From Streptomyces natalensis ATCC 27448 (GTDB lineage Bacteria; Actinomycetota; Actinomycetes; Streptomycetales; Streptomycetaceae): a stretch of 64,000 nt of DNA. The stretch lies in NCBI RefSeq assembly GCF_000935125.1, contig NZ_JRKI01000027.1, forward strand, positions 1 through 64,000, written 5' to 3'. Numbering within the stretch: position 1 is the first letter of the stretch; the number at the start of each line of letters is the position of its first letter. This document shows positions 26,122 through 33,493 of the stretch, one piece after another. Made by a program: the position numbers and the translations under genes. The notes beneath the pieces were generated by a model, which saw only the letters and a list, made by a program, of their open reading frames with translations, did no database searches and had not been told where the DNA came from.

Positions 26122-27053
26122 AGCTTTCCCCTGGTGGCCGGTGCGTGCTCGGACGCATGGGAGACGGGTTCTTCGATCGCCGCGGGGACATCCCGCCGCC
26201 GCCCGGGCTGGGCCAGAACGACAGCCCCGATGACCGCCAGGGCGCCGGCCATCTGCAGGGGCGTCAGTGCCTGCCCCAGCACCAGGTACCCGAGAACCGT
26301 CGCGGTCAGAGGACTGGCGAATCCCAGCATCGACACCGCCAGCGCGGGCAGCCGTCCAATGCCGCGGAACCAGATCGCGTAGGCGAACAGCGCCCCGATC
26401 ACGCTCAGATACGCAAACCCGGTGACGTTCGTACCGGTGATGTGGCTGGGGAGCCCTTCGGCGGCCAGCGTGACCGGTGCCAGCACGAGGCCGCCGACGG
26501 TCAACTGCCAGCCGGTGAACGTCAACACGCCCACCCCCTCGGGGCGGCCCCACCGTTTGGTGAGGACGATGCCGGATGCCATGCACACCGCCCCGCCGAG
26601 TCCGGCCAGGATCCCGACGGCGTCCAGGCCCGCCTGCGGTTGCAGGACCAGCAGCGCGACCCCCGCCACACCGAGCACGCACGCCGCCACCTGGAGCCGC
26701 TGAATCCTGTCCTTGAGCAGGAGTGCCGCCAACAGCAGCACCATCATCGGCTGCACCGCCACCACCAGCGCCGCCACGCCGCCGGGCAGGTGGTAGGCAG
26801 CCACGAACAGCAGGTAGAAGAAGGCGCCGATGTTCAGCACGCCCAGCACCAGGGCGCGCCACCACCACACCCCACGCGGCAGTACGCGGCCGAGTGCGAG
26901 CAGCGCCAGCCCGGCCGGCAGCGCCCGCACCGTGGAGGCCAGCAGCGGCCTGCCGGGCGGCAGCAACTCCGTCGTCACCAGGTACGTACTGCCCCATACC
27001 GCCGGGGCCAGTGCCGTCAGCGCGGACTCCAGCGCCAGCCGGTTGCCCTTCAC
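26118..27053 (-). CDS. EamA/DMT-family exporter co-transcribed with the NRPS
   Basis: A 311-residue membrane protein with ten predicted helices and the duplicated EamA layout: PAVWGSTYLVTTELLPPGRP in the first half and, in the second, VCMASGIVLTKRWG, IGALFAYAIWFRGIGRLPA and LGYLVLGQALTPLQMAGALAVIG. Relatives export amino acids and other small metabolites. Its stop codon overlaps the GTG of the indigoidine synthetase, so the two are translationally coupled and the exporter comes first in the operon. It could export the pigment, a precursor or excess amino acid; the context favours pigment efflux, but that is inference. Transcription probably starts near 27188 from a promoter covered by an iron box. 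Confidence 0.9.
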   Translation of the reverse strand: MKGNRLALESALTALAPAVWGSTYLVTTELLPPGRPLLASTVRALPAGLALLALGRVLPRGVWWWRALVLGVLNIGAFFYLLFVAAYHLPGGVAALVVAVQPMMVLLLAALLLKDRIQRLQVAACVLGVAGVALLVLQPQAGLDAVGILAGLGGAVCMASGIVLTKRWGRPEGVGVLTFTGWQLTVGGLVLAPVTLAAEGLPSHITGTNVTGFAYLSVIGALFAYAIWFRGIGRLPALAVSMLGFASPLTATVLGYLVLGQALTPLQMAGALAVIGAVVLAQPGRRRDVPAAIEEPVSHASEHAPATRGKL

Positions 27054-27194
27054 CCGACCCCCTCAACACTGGCAGTGGCGGACTGTGCAGATATGGGCAC
27101 GGCAAGGTCTCCGATTCGGGTAGGGCTCCGCGGTCAGGCCGTACGGTTCTGGGCCGCAGCCTTTCGGCCCACACGGCGTGGGCCCAGCCCGAGG

Positions 27195-27224
27195 AGAATA
27201 GATGAGGTTAGCCTCACCTAACAA
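27195..27224 (-). promoter_or_regulatory. Promoter of the EamA-NRPS operon
   Basis: On the minus strand, TTGTTA (27224-27219) and TATTCT (27200-27195) form a -35/-10 pair with an 18-base spacer. The spacer is almost entirely the iron box at 27203-27221. It is the best promoter-like pair I see upstream of the operon and would give a leader of about 135 bases. Confidence 0.6.
27203..27221. promoter_or_regulatory. DmdR/DtxR-type iron box 1
   Basis: TGAGGTTAGCCTCACCTAA closely matches the actinobacterial iron-box consensus TTAGGTTAGGCTCACCTAA (17 of 19 positions). It sits between the -35 and -10 of the operon promoter, the classic position for repression by an iron-loaded DtxR-family protein such as DmdR1. 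Confidence 0.8.
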
Positions 27225-27341
27225 TCCCCTTAGTCGGTTTCCGCTTCAACACCCTCACGGGGCGGGCCGCCGTACCCAAGTCGTGGCCTATGAGCCCAAG
27301 TTGGACGGCCGTTCGACATACACACCCGAAACCCTTGCCAA

Positions 27342-27360
27342 AAAGGTAAGCCTTACCTAA
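27342..27360. promoter_or_regulatory. DmdR/DtxR-type iron box 2
   Basis: AAAGGTAAGCCTTACCTAA contains a perfect 7-base inverted repeat AGGTAAG-C-CTTACCT. It lies 120 bases upstream of iron box 1 with respect to the NRPS operon, and just past the end of the hypothetical gene at 27403. It may bind the same repressor or mark a second promoter. Confidence 0.75.
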
Positions 27361-27402
27361 GGTAGGCGCGGCGCAGGTTCCTGCCGCCGAAGGAGCCCGT
27401 GG

Positions 27403-27966
27403 CTAGGCGTCCTGACGGCCGTAGCGCGCCCTGCTCCAAGCCACCGCCTCGGCATTCATCGGGGAAGAGATGGCATACACGTCACCGACACGGTCCGTGC
27501 CGCGTCGCCGCTCCCCCTCCTCATGGGCCCGGAACACCATGACGGACACCTGGGAAGCGGGCTGCCAGTGCATGGTGAAGGCCGGAGCGTTCGCGTCGGG
27601 GACGTCCTCCAGGTGCACACCGCGCTTCGTCAGTAGCCGCGCCAGTTTGTCGAACCGGAGATGCCGGTCGAAGCGGCCGTATCGCTCGCGCATCGCCCCG
27701 TTGACGATGCTGCCGCCCCAGTACGAGAGCCGATGCACGTGCAGGGTGAAGTGGTGGCCCTCCCACGGGTGGTGCGGCGATTCCCGTACCCAGAAGAACT
27801 CGGCCATTCCGTAGTCGCGCCACATGTTGTGGACGTCGAGGGAGTTTTCGGCGAAGTCGGATCCCAGGATCGCGGTGACCTGGTCAGGACTGTCGGTCGG
27901 CTTGGCGCCGAGCACCGTCCCGGTGGTGACGACGTCCACGTAGAACGCGAGGGAATGCGGAGTCAA
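27403..27966 (-). CDS. Conserved hypothetical protein
   Basis: 187 residues, not recognised. The N-terminus LAFYVDVVTTGTVLGAKPTD, then QVTAILGSDFAENSLDVHNM, looks like an opening beta-strand plus the acidic region seen in small immunity-like or YjgD-like actinomycete proteins, but that is only an impression. The middle is rich in His, Trp and aromatics (HHPWEGHHFTLHVHRLSYWG). There is no signal peptide or membrane helix. The start is a TTG: an AAGGAAAG lies directly before it at good spacing and no ATG or GTG fits. A 7-base tandem repeat lies 27 bases upstream of the start, in the leader. It is transcribed toward the iron-box region and may read into the NRPS operon, as no terminator is visible between them. 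Confidence 0.7.
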   Translation of the reverse strand: MTPHSLAFYVDVVTTGTVLGAKPTDSPDQVTAILGSDFAENSLDVHNMWRDYGMAEFFWVRESPHHPWEGHHFTLHVHRLSYWGGSIVNGAMRERYGRFDRHLRFDKLARLLTKRGVHLEDVPDANAPAFTMHWQPASQVSVMVFRAHEEGERRRGTDRVGDVYAISSPMNAEAVAWSRARYGRQDA

Positions 27967-27992
27967 CTGGTCTTTCCTTGAGGGGGATCGGG

Positions 27993-28020
27993 TGGCCAGT
28001 GGCCAGTGGCCAGTGGCCAG
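27993..28020. repeat. 7-base tandem repeat (TGGCCAG x4)
   Basis: Four perfect copies of TGGCCAG, followed to 28049 by degenerate copies. The array sits in the 5' leader of the hypothetical gene that starts at 27966. Each unit contains the palindrome TGGCCA. The 7-base period does not preserve a reading frame, so copy-number change would alter leader length rather than protein. Confidence 0.75.
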
Positions 28021-28174
28021 GTGGCAGTGGCCAGGTGGCAGCGGCCAGGAGTGGCCGCCTCAGCGTAGACGGCCCGGGGTGCCACGAAGATCCACCGGAC
28101 AGGCGCCAGGGGCCGACCGCCACGGGCCCACTGCCCGGGGCCAGGAGCCCGGGGCAAGGCCAAGGGCCCACGGC

Positions 28175-29260
28175 CTACTGGATGCTCCAGCGGTGCGGAT
28201 GCGAGGGGTCGACGGGGCAGGCGAAGACATTCAGCTGACCCCAGCGGCCCACGGTGACCTCGGTCGGCACGGCGCACCGGTGCGTGGGCAGGTCGCGTTC
28301 CTCAAGTGGTTTCCAGCTGCCGCTGCCGCCGTCCCATTCCCGGCTGTCGATCGTCAGCAGCAGGTCCATCGGTGCCGTGCAGGCACGGCAGTCCATGGGA
28401 GCGGGGTCGGTCAGGTGCCACGAGGCAAACCCTCCGACGCGCCAGCCGGGCGGAATGGACAGGTCGTACTGGTAGGCGGGTGGCTCAGGCGCGTCAGCAT
28501 CCGTCGCGTCATCGGCCTCCTCCCCAAGGGCTTCTTCAAAGGCTTCTTCAAAGGCTTCCTCAAGGGCTTCCTCCCAGGCATCGATGCGGGCGCACAGGCC
28601 CTCGGGAAGCAGGCCGGCGAACGGGTACGTGGCCACCTGCTCCGGGTGCAGCACGCAAGGCTCCGGCACGTACCCCTTGAAGCCCACGACCTCCGGGCGG
28701 GGCGGTACGGCCAGAACCTCGGTGACCTCGGAGGACCGGCGCCAGCGGAGGTCCAGCGACATGCCGTACCCGGTCCTGCCGTGCCGGTCGAAAGGGCACC
28801 AGAACACCTGGAGCAGGTCGCAGCCGTCGGGGCCGGCCAGCAGGTCGGGGAGGTCGCGCCGGTAGAGCTGGGCGACGCCGATCATCGGCAGCGGGTCGGT
28901 GTCGGCCAACCTCGCGACGCGGTGCTCCCGCGACAGCTCCGCCAGAAGGGCCCGCTCCTGTTCCGTGGGGCCCGAGTCCGGGTCGCGGTCCCAGGCGTCT
29001 GCGAGGACCTGACGCTCCCGGTGGATGTCCGCGGGGCGCCGTCCGGTCCCCCGCGCGTGCGGTTCGGTGCACACCGGCCACGGTTCGTCCGACGGCCACA
29101 GCAGGGGCCCGCCCACGGAACTGGACGACACGGCCGGACTGCCCGGTCGCGGGTGCAGCCGGGTGGTCGTTCCGCGGTAGGCGGCCAACTCCGGGAAGAG
29201 CGCCTCAACATCGAGCGGGCGCGGCGGCGTGGTCCTCGTCATGGACGCGACCCTACGCAT
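28175..29260 (-). CDS. DUF1963/YwqG-like protein with zinc-ribbon-like C-terminus
   Basis: About 361 residues. The pattern VGGPLLWPSDEPWPVC near residue 60, followed by MIGVAQLYRRDLPDL, LLQVFWCPFDRHG and the late GWRVGGFASWHL, is typical of DUF1963 (YwqG-like) proteins, whose function is unknown. The segment DCRACTAPMD plus the final FACPVDPSHPHRW could bind a metal. An acidic run EEALEEAFEEAFEEALGEE near residue 240 is encoded by tandem 12-base units (28520-28575). The ATG at 29260 has GAGGAC eight bases upstream; an internal ATG at 29242 is an alternative. No co-transcribed partner is evident. Confidence 0.78.
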   Translation of the reverse strand: MRRVASMTRTTPPRPLDVEALFPELAAYRGTTTRLHPRPGSPAVSSSSVGGPLLWPSDEPWPVCTEPHARGTGRRPADIHRERQVLADAWDRDPDSGPTEQERALLAELSREHRVARLADTDPLPMIGVAQLYRRDLPDLLAGPDGCDLLQVFWCPFDRHGRTGYGMSLDLRWRRSSEVTEVLAVPPRPEVVGFKGYVPEPCVLHPEQVATYPFAGLLPEGLCARIDAWEEALEEAFEEAFEEALGEEADDATDADAPEPPAYQYDLSIPPGWRVGGFASWHLTDPAPMDCRACTAPMDLLLTIDSREWDGGSGSWKPLEERDLPTHRCAVPTEVTVGRWGQLNVFACPVDPSHPHRWSIQ

Positions 29261-29354
29261 GAGCTGTCCTCGGCGGCCGGGCACCCCGTTGCCTCCTCCC
29301 TCAGGAGGCAGCCGGTGATCGGGCGCCGCGTCGGTGCGTCGATCTCCCGCGCCG

Positions 29355-29885
29355 TCAGCCCACCCGCCTGGCCAGTACCTGTCCCGGCCAGGCCCCGGAC
29401 AGGAAGGGTTCGGTGCGGGTGAAACCGTTGCGCTCGTAGAACGCGACCAGTTCGCCGCCGCCACCCGCCCAGCAGTCGACTCGCAGCAGTTCCACACCGG
29501 CCCGCCGGGTCTCCTCGACGGCATGGGCCAGCAGCGCTGCCCCGATGCCCAGACCGGCGTACCGTCGGTCGGTGACCAGCAGCCGGACGTACCGCTCGGG
29601 TTCCGCGGCCGGCGCGATCGGCATCTGCGGGCTGGGCCCGGAGTCCAGCACCAGGGCTCCGGCAGGTCTTCCGTCCAACTCCGCGATGTACGGGGCATTC
29701 TCGGTCGTATAGCGCTCGACCCGGGCCACGCCACCGGGCTTTTGCGAATACGGTGTGGTGCCCCACTGCTCGGTGTTGCCGCGCTCGTTCATCCAGACCA
29801 CCGCGGAGTCGAGCATGTCCAAAATGGCCGGTGCGTCGGTCAGGCTGCCCGGTCTGATCCGTATGCCATGTGTGGTGTCGTTCAC
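29355..29885 (-). CDS. GNAT-family N-acetyltransferase
   Basis: 176 residues. The opening IRIRPGSLTDAPAILDMLD and the central strand ERYVRLLVTDRRYAGLGIGAALLAH, with the acetyl-CoA loop RRYAGLGIG, are diagnostic of GNAT. The C-terminal LVAFYERNGFTRTEPF is the usual end of the fold. It is cytosolic, and the substrate (amine, aminoglycoside, protein N-terminus) cannot be read from sequence. It follows the DUF1963 gene on the same strand about 95 bases upstream, so co-transcription is possible but not shown. Confidence 0.92.
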   Translation of the reverse strand: MNDTTHGIRIRPGSLTDAPAILDMLDSAVVWMNERGNTEQWGTTPYSQKPGGVARVERYTTENAPYIAELDGRPAGALVLDSGPSPQMPIAPAAEPERYVRLLVTDRRYAGLGIGAALLAHAVEETRRAGVELLRVDCWAGGGGELVAFYERNGFTRTEPFLSGAWPGQVLARRVG

Positions 29886-29963
29886 GGCGGCAGCTTAGGC
29901 ACTGTCGGGCGGATCATGCGCGGACCCAACGGTCACGCCCTCGCTCCGGTGCGCGCCGCGGGT

Positions 29964-30623
29964 TCACGTCGTGGCGCGGGCCGGGCCCTGCTCCGGGACG
30001 GCCGGGCCGGCCGCAGGGGCGATCAGCAGCCTGGTGTGGACTCCGGGGCCCAGCGCGGTCACGGTGACGGCGAGGGCGGCGGCGATCACCAACTGGGCGT
30101 TGGCCATGTAGGGGTTGAGCAGGAGCTGGGCCAGCAGCGCGGCGGTGATCAGGGCCAGCTTGGCGCCGATCACGCGGGGCGCCGACAGCGTGGGGCGGGC
30201 CGAGGGGTGGACGCCCCGGGCGCGTGACCGGCGGGCGGCGCGGATCTGGAGCGGGATGGTCAGCAGGACGAGCAGCACACGGAACGCGAGCGCGCGGAGC
30301 GCGTGGCCGGAGTGCGGGTCCAGCAGGTGCCCGAGGAGCGCGTTGGCGGCGAGGGCCGCCGTGACGATCAGGACCCGGACGGCGATCAGCCGCGCGAGCG
30401 CCCGGCCGGGGCGCGCGGCGGTGTGGAACGCGGCGGTGAGGCGGCGGTTGGCCGGCAGCAGGAGCGGCGGAAGGATCAGCAGGAGGACGACGGTGCGCAG
30501 CCCGTGGGCCCACGCGGGCTCGGCGGCCTCCCCCACCCACATGAAGGCGAGGACGACGCCGACCCCGGCGTAGACCCTGCGGATGCCTCCGGCAGGGGTG
30601 TGCTGTGACACGTGCGGGTTCAT
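29964..30623 (-). CDS. Hypothetical multi-pass membrane protein
   Basis: 219 residues with about six hydrophobic segments (VYAGVGVVLAFMWVG; TVVLLLILPPLLLPA; LIAVRVLIVTAALAANALLG; LAFRVLLVLLTIPLQIRAAR; LALITAALLAQLLL; LVIAAALAVTVTALG) separated by short basic loops, and a Pro/Ala tail. I recognise no transporter or enzyme motif. It lies between a GNAT gene and a TetR gene, all on the same strand, with gaps of about 80-90 bases. Alternative starts exist near the N-terminus. Confidence 0.65.
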   Translation of the reverse strand: MNPHVSQHTPAGGIRRVYAGVGVVLAFMWVGEAAEPAWAHGLRTVVLLLILPPLLLPANRRLTAAFHTAARPGRALARLIAVRVLIVTAALAANALLGHLLDPHSGHALRALAFRVLLVLLTIPLQIRAARRSRARGVHPSARPTLSAPRVIGAKLALITAALLAQLLLNPYMANAQLVIAAALAVTVTALGPGVHTRLLIAPAAGPAVPEQGPARATT

Positions 30624-30712
30624 GAAGGCGGCTTCCGGCAGAAGGAACAGCGGGCGGAGGAACCGAGCGGGCAGAAGGAGGTGCGCGCGATCGAGGTTGC
30701 TGTCGTGGCGGG

Positions 30713-31378
30713 TCAGCTCTGGCCGGGACCGTCCGTGGGGGCGGCGCTGGCGCGGATGCCGGCGAACAGCCAGACCAGGGCCTGGCCGAAGAGTTCTTCG
30801 GGGACGCTGTCCGGGTCGACCCGTCGCAGGCGCACCAGCCCCTGGAACAGTGCGGCCACCACCGTGGCCACGGACTCGGCGGGGGCGTCGGCGGGCGCGC
30901 CCTGCTCGGCGAGCCAGGTGTCGATCAGCCCCTCCAGCGCCTGACGCGGTTCGCGGAGCGCGGCTGCCATGGTGTCGAGGACGTGCGGATTGCGCACCGC
31001 GTAGAGCCAGAACTCGGCCTGGAGCGGGGCGAAGTCGGTGTCCTTGTCTGCGACGTCCACCAGCAGACGCCCCAGTTCGGCGGCGGCCTCCCCGGTGCCG
31101 GCCTCGTGCCGGTCGAGGGTCTGGGCGGCCTCGGCGACGCGGCCCAGACCGCGTTCGGCCATCAGCTCCAGGAAGAGCGCCTCCTTGCCGCCGAAGTTCG
31201 AGTACAGCGCGCCGATGGAGAAGCCGGCGGACTCGGCGATCTCCTCCACCGAAGCCCCCGCGAACCCCTTCCGCGCGAAGACCCGGGCCGCCGCATCCAG
31301 CAGCAGCCGGCGGGTGCGGGCCTTGGCCTCGGCGCGGGTCAGTCGCTGGCGTACGGGTTCGTCTTGCTCGGCACTCAT
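30713..31378 (-). CDS. TetR-family repressor of the P450 operon
   Basis: 221 residues. The DNA-binding domain reads TRRLLLDAAARVFARKGFAG and VEEIAESAGFSIGALYSNFGGKEALF, the TetR_N signature. The ligand domain begins near residue 80 and ends with RIDAPSVPEEL-like sequence in this subgroup (here VDPDSVPEELFGQALVWLF). It diverges from the ferredoxin-reductase-P450 operon across about 190 bases that hold two copies of ATAGTNNNNACTAT, so repression of both directions is expected. The inducer is probably a substrate of the P450, which is inference. Confidence 0.93.
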   Translation of the reverse strand: MSAEQDEPVRQRLTRAEAKARTRRLLLDAAARVFARKGFAGASVEEIAESAGFSIGALYSNFGGKEALFLELMAERGLGRVAEAAQTLDRHEAGTGEAAAELGRLLVDVADKDTDFAPLQAEFWLYAVRNPHVLDTMAAALREPRQALEGLIDTWLAEQGAPADAPAESVATVVAALFQGLVRLRRVDPDSVPEELFGQALVWLFAGIRASAAPTDGPGQS

Positions 31379-31396
31379 GTTGGTGAGGCTATTCGC

Positions 31397-31410
31397 ATAG
31401 TGGGAACTAT
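31397..31410. promoter_or_regulatory. TetR-type operator, copy 1
   Basis: ATAGTGGGAACTAT, a 5-base inverted repeat with a 4-base spacer; it extends to CATAGT/ACTATG (31396-31411). It lies 18 bases from the TetR start codon. Confidence 0.7.
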
Positions 31411-31440
31411 GTCAATGCACGGATAGCGTGTACAGTCCGA

Positions 31441-31454
31441 ATAGTGGTGACTAT
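31441..31454. promoter_or_regulatory. TetR-type operator, copy 2
   Basis: ATAGTGGTGACTAT repeats the ATAGT-N4-ACTAT pattern 44 bases away from copy 1, about four helical turns, nearer to the P450 operon. Two equal half-site pairs on one face of the helix suggest cooperative binding. Confidence 0.7.
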
Positions 31455-31570
31455 CTGAATGGTGGTCGCGATCGGAAGTTGTGATCGGAAGCGAGAGGGC
31501 CGCGCCGAGGCCCCGGTCGATCACCGAAAGCGCCGCCGCACCCCCACCGACCTGGGAGGAGAGCGAAGAC

Positions 31571-32005
31571 ATGCTCACCGGATCCATTGATTCGGCTGGT
31601 TCCGCTGGTTCCGCTGATACCGCTGATACCGCTGATTCCGCTGCACCGGACGAATGGGCCGACGCGGACCTGACCGAACCCGACGGCCTCACGGCATCCG
31701 TCGATCCGACCCATTCCCCCGAACCCGCCGATTCCCCTCACCCCCCGCCCGGCGGGCTCCGGCTGGTCGTGGACCTCAACCGTTGCCAGAGCTACGGGCA
31801 GTGCGTCTACGCCGCACCGGCCGTCTTCCGGTTCCACGGCGAGGAGGCGCTGGAGTACGACTACGCGCCCGCCGCCGGCACCCGCCGCGAGGTCGAGCGG
31901 GCCGCCGCGGCCTGCCCCGTACAGGCCATCGCGCTGAGCAGGGCCACCGAGCCCGCTCCCTCGGTGACCGAGCCCGCTCCCCTGGTACCGGAGCGTGTCC
32001 GGTGA
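31571..32005 (+). CDS. [3Fe-4S]-type ferredoxin for the P450
   Basis: 144 residues. The ferredoxin core is residues 60-120 with C72 and C78 in CQSYGQC and C115 in ACPVQAI. The second Cys of a four-iron site is Tyr75, so a [3Fe-4S] cluster is expected, as in other actinobacterial P450 ferredoxins. The family is usually about 65 residues; this one carries an extra acidic N-terminal extension of about 60 residues (SAGSAGSADTADTADSA) built from 9-base DNA repeats, and a short C-terminal tail. The ATG at 31571 follows GGGAGGAGA; an upstream ATG at 31481 lies in the operator region. Its stop overlaps the reductase start (GTGA). It delivers electrons from the reductase to the P450. Confidence 0.88.
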   Translation: MLTGSIDSAGSAGSADTADTADSAAPDEWADADLTEPDGLTASVDPTHSPEPADSPHPPPGGLRLVVDLNRCQSYGQCVYAAPAVFRFHGEEALEYDYAPAAGTRREVERAAAACPVQAIALSRATEPAPSVTEPAPLVPERVR

Positions 32006-33468
32006 CCGCGCCCGATGCGGTGACCGCCCCCGAGCGCATCGTCGTGATCGGCGCCTCCCTGGCCGGACTGCGTGCCGCCGAGGCACTGCGGGACGAGGGG
32101 TTCACCGGCGAGCTCACCCTCATCGGCGACGAGCCGTACGCGCCCTACGACCGCCCGCCGCTCTCCAAGGCGGTGCTGTCCGGCTGGCTGAGCACCGACC
32201 ACACCGAGTTGCCGCGTCTGCGTGACATCGACGCCCGATGGCTGCTCGGCACCCCGGCCGGCAGCCTCGATACGGACACCCGCACGGTGACGCTGGCCGA
32301 TGGGCGGCAGGTCGGCTACGACCGGCTGCTGATCGCCACCGGCACCCGGTCCCGGCCCTGGCCGGCGGAGCGGGGCGGCGCCCTGCACGGGGTGCACCTG
32401 CTGCGTTCCCGCGACGACGCCGACCGGCTGCGCACTGCGCTGGTCGCCGGTCCGGAACGGGTGCTGGTCATCGGCGCCGGGTTCACCGGCGGCGAGGTCG
32501 CCTCGGTCTGCCGCGACCTGGGCCTCGAGGTGACCGTGACCCAGCGCAGCGGCGCCCCTCTGGCGAGCGCGCTGGGCGGGGTGATCGGCGGCGCCGCGGC
32601 CCGCTGGTACCGCGACGCCGGGGTGGATCTGCGTCTCGGCACCACCGTCCACGCCCTGGAGGGCGACGCCGACGGCCGACTGCGGCGCGCGGTCCTCTCC
32701 GACGGCACGGTGGTGGCGGCCGAGGTGGCCGTCGTCGCCGCCGGCGCCCTGGCCAACACCGAGTGGCTGGCCGGCTCCGGGCTGGCCGCCGATGCCCGCG
32801 GCGTGGCCTGCGACGCGTACTGCCGGGCCCTCACCGACGACGGGACCCCGCTTGCGGACGTCTTCGTCGCCGGCGATATCGCCCGCTGGCCGCACCCGCT
32901 CTACCCCGGGCAGCTGCTGCGCCTGGACCACTGGGACAATGCCGTCGCCCAGTCCCGTACCGCCGCCCACAACATGACCCACCCGCCGCACGAACACCGC
33001 GGCCACCGGCCGCTGCCGGCGTTCTGGTCCAACCAGTTCGGGATGAACCTCAAGTGCCTGGGGCTGCCGGCCCTCGCCGACCAGGTCGTGGTCACCCAGG
33101 GCGCGCTCGACCAGCGGCAGTTCGTCGCCGCATACGGGCAGCGCGGGCGCCTGGTCGCCGTCGTCGCGGTGGACGCACCTCGCGTGCTGGACGGATACGG
33201 GGCCCTGATCGAGGCCCAAGGGCCCTTCCCGCCGGTGCTCAACGCCACCGACGGGCCGGACCGGCTCGAACCCCTCGACGCCGGTTTCCCCCGCACCGCC
33301 CCAGCCGCCGTCTCCCGGATCGCCGACCCGTCAGCGGGCCACCTGCCCGCCCCGTCCACGCCGCTGGACCCGCCCGCCCCGCCTATCCAGTCCACCCCGT
33401 CCGCCGAGTCCACTCCATCCACCGTATCCACGCCATCCGTCCCGTCCGTCCTGGCCGGACACGAGTGA
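32002..33468 (+). CDS. NAD(P)H ferredoxin reductase (FAD)
   Basis: 488 residues. The first 400 are a rubredoxin/ferredoxin reductase of the two-dinucleotide-fold class: FAD motif IVVIGASLAGLRAAEALRDE, YDRPPLSKAVLSG, the ATG motif LLIATGTRSRPW, the NAD(P) motif VLVIGAGFTGGEVASVCRDL and the FAD-contact DVFVAGDIARWPHPL. A C-terminal tail of about 55 residues is low-complexity Pro/Ser/Thr, unlike the usual compact end of the family. Coupled to the ferredoxin by a four-base overlap and followed after 25 bases by the P450, it completes an electron chain NAD(P)H to FAD to 3Fe-4S to heme. Confidence 0.92.
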   Translation: MTAPDAVTAPERIVVIGASLAGLRAAEALRDEGFTGELTLIGDEPYAPYDRPPLSKAVLSGWLSTDHTELPRLRDIDARWLLGTPAGSLDTDTRTVTLADGRQVGYDRLLIATGTRSRPWPAERGGALHGVHLLRSRDDADRLRTALVAGPERVLVIGAGFTGGEVASVCRDLGLEVTVTQRSGAPLASALGGVIGGAAARWYRDAGVDLRLGTTVHALEGDADGRLRRAVLSDGTVVAAEVAVVAAGALANTEWLAGSGLAADARGVACDAYCRALTDDGTPLADVFVAGDIARWPHPLYPGQLLRLDHWDNAVAQSRTAAHNMTHPPHEHRGHRPLPAFWSNQFGMNLKCLGLPALADQVVVTQGALDQRQFVAAYGQRGRLVAVVAVDAPRVLDGYGALIEAQGPFPPVLNATDGPDRLEPLDAGFPRTAPAAVSRIADPSAGHLPAPSTPLDPPAPPIQSTPSAESTPSTVSTPSVPSVLAGHE

Positions 33469-33493
33469 GAGACACGAGCGAGGGAGCCACACC

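Noticed and set aside
23308..26382. 1024-residue + strand open frame opposite the NRPS
   Set aside because: It is a Gly/Val/Arg-rich antisense shadow created by high GC; all conserved motifs lie on the minus strand.
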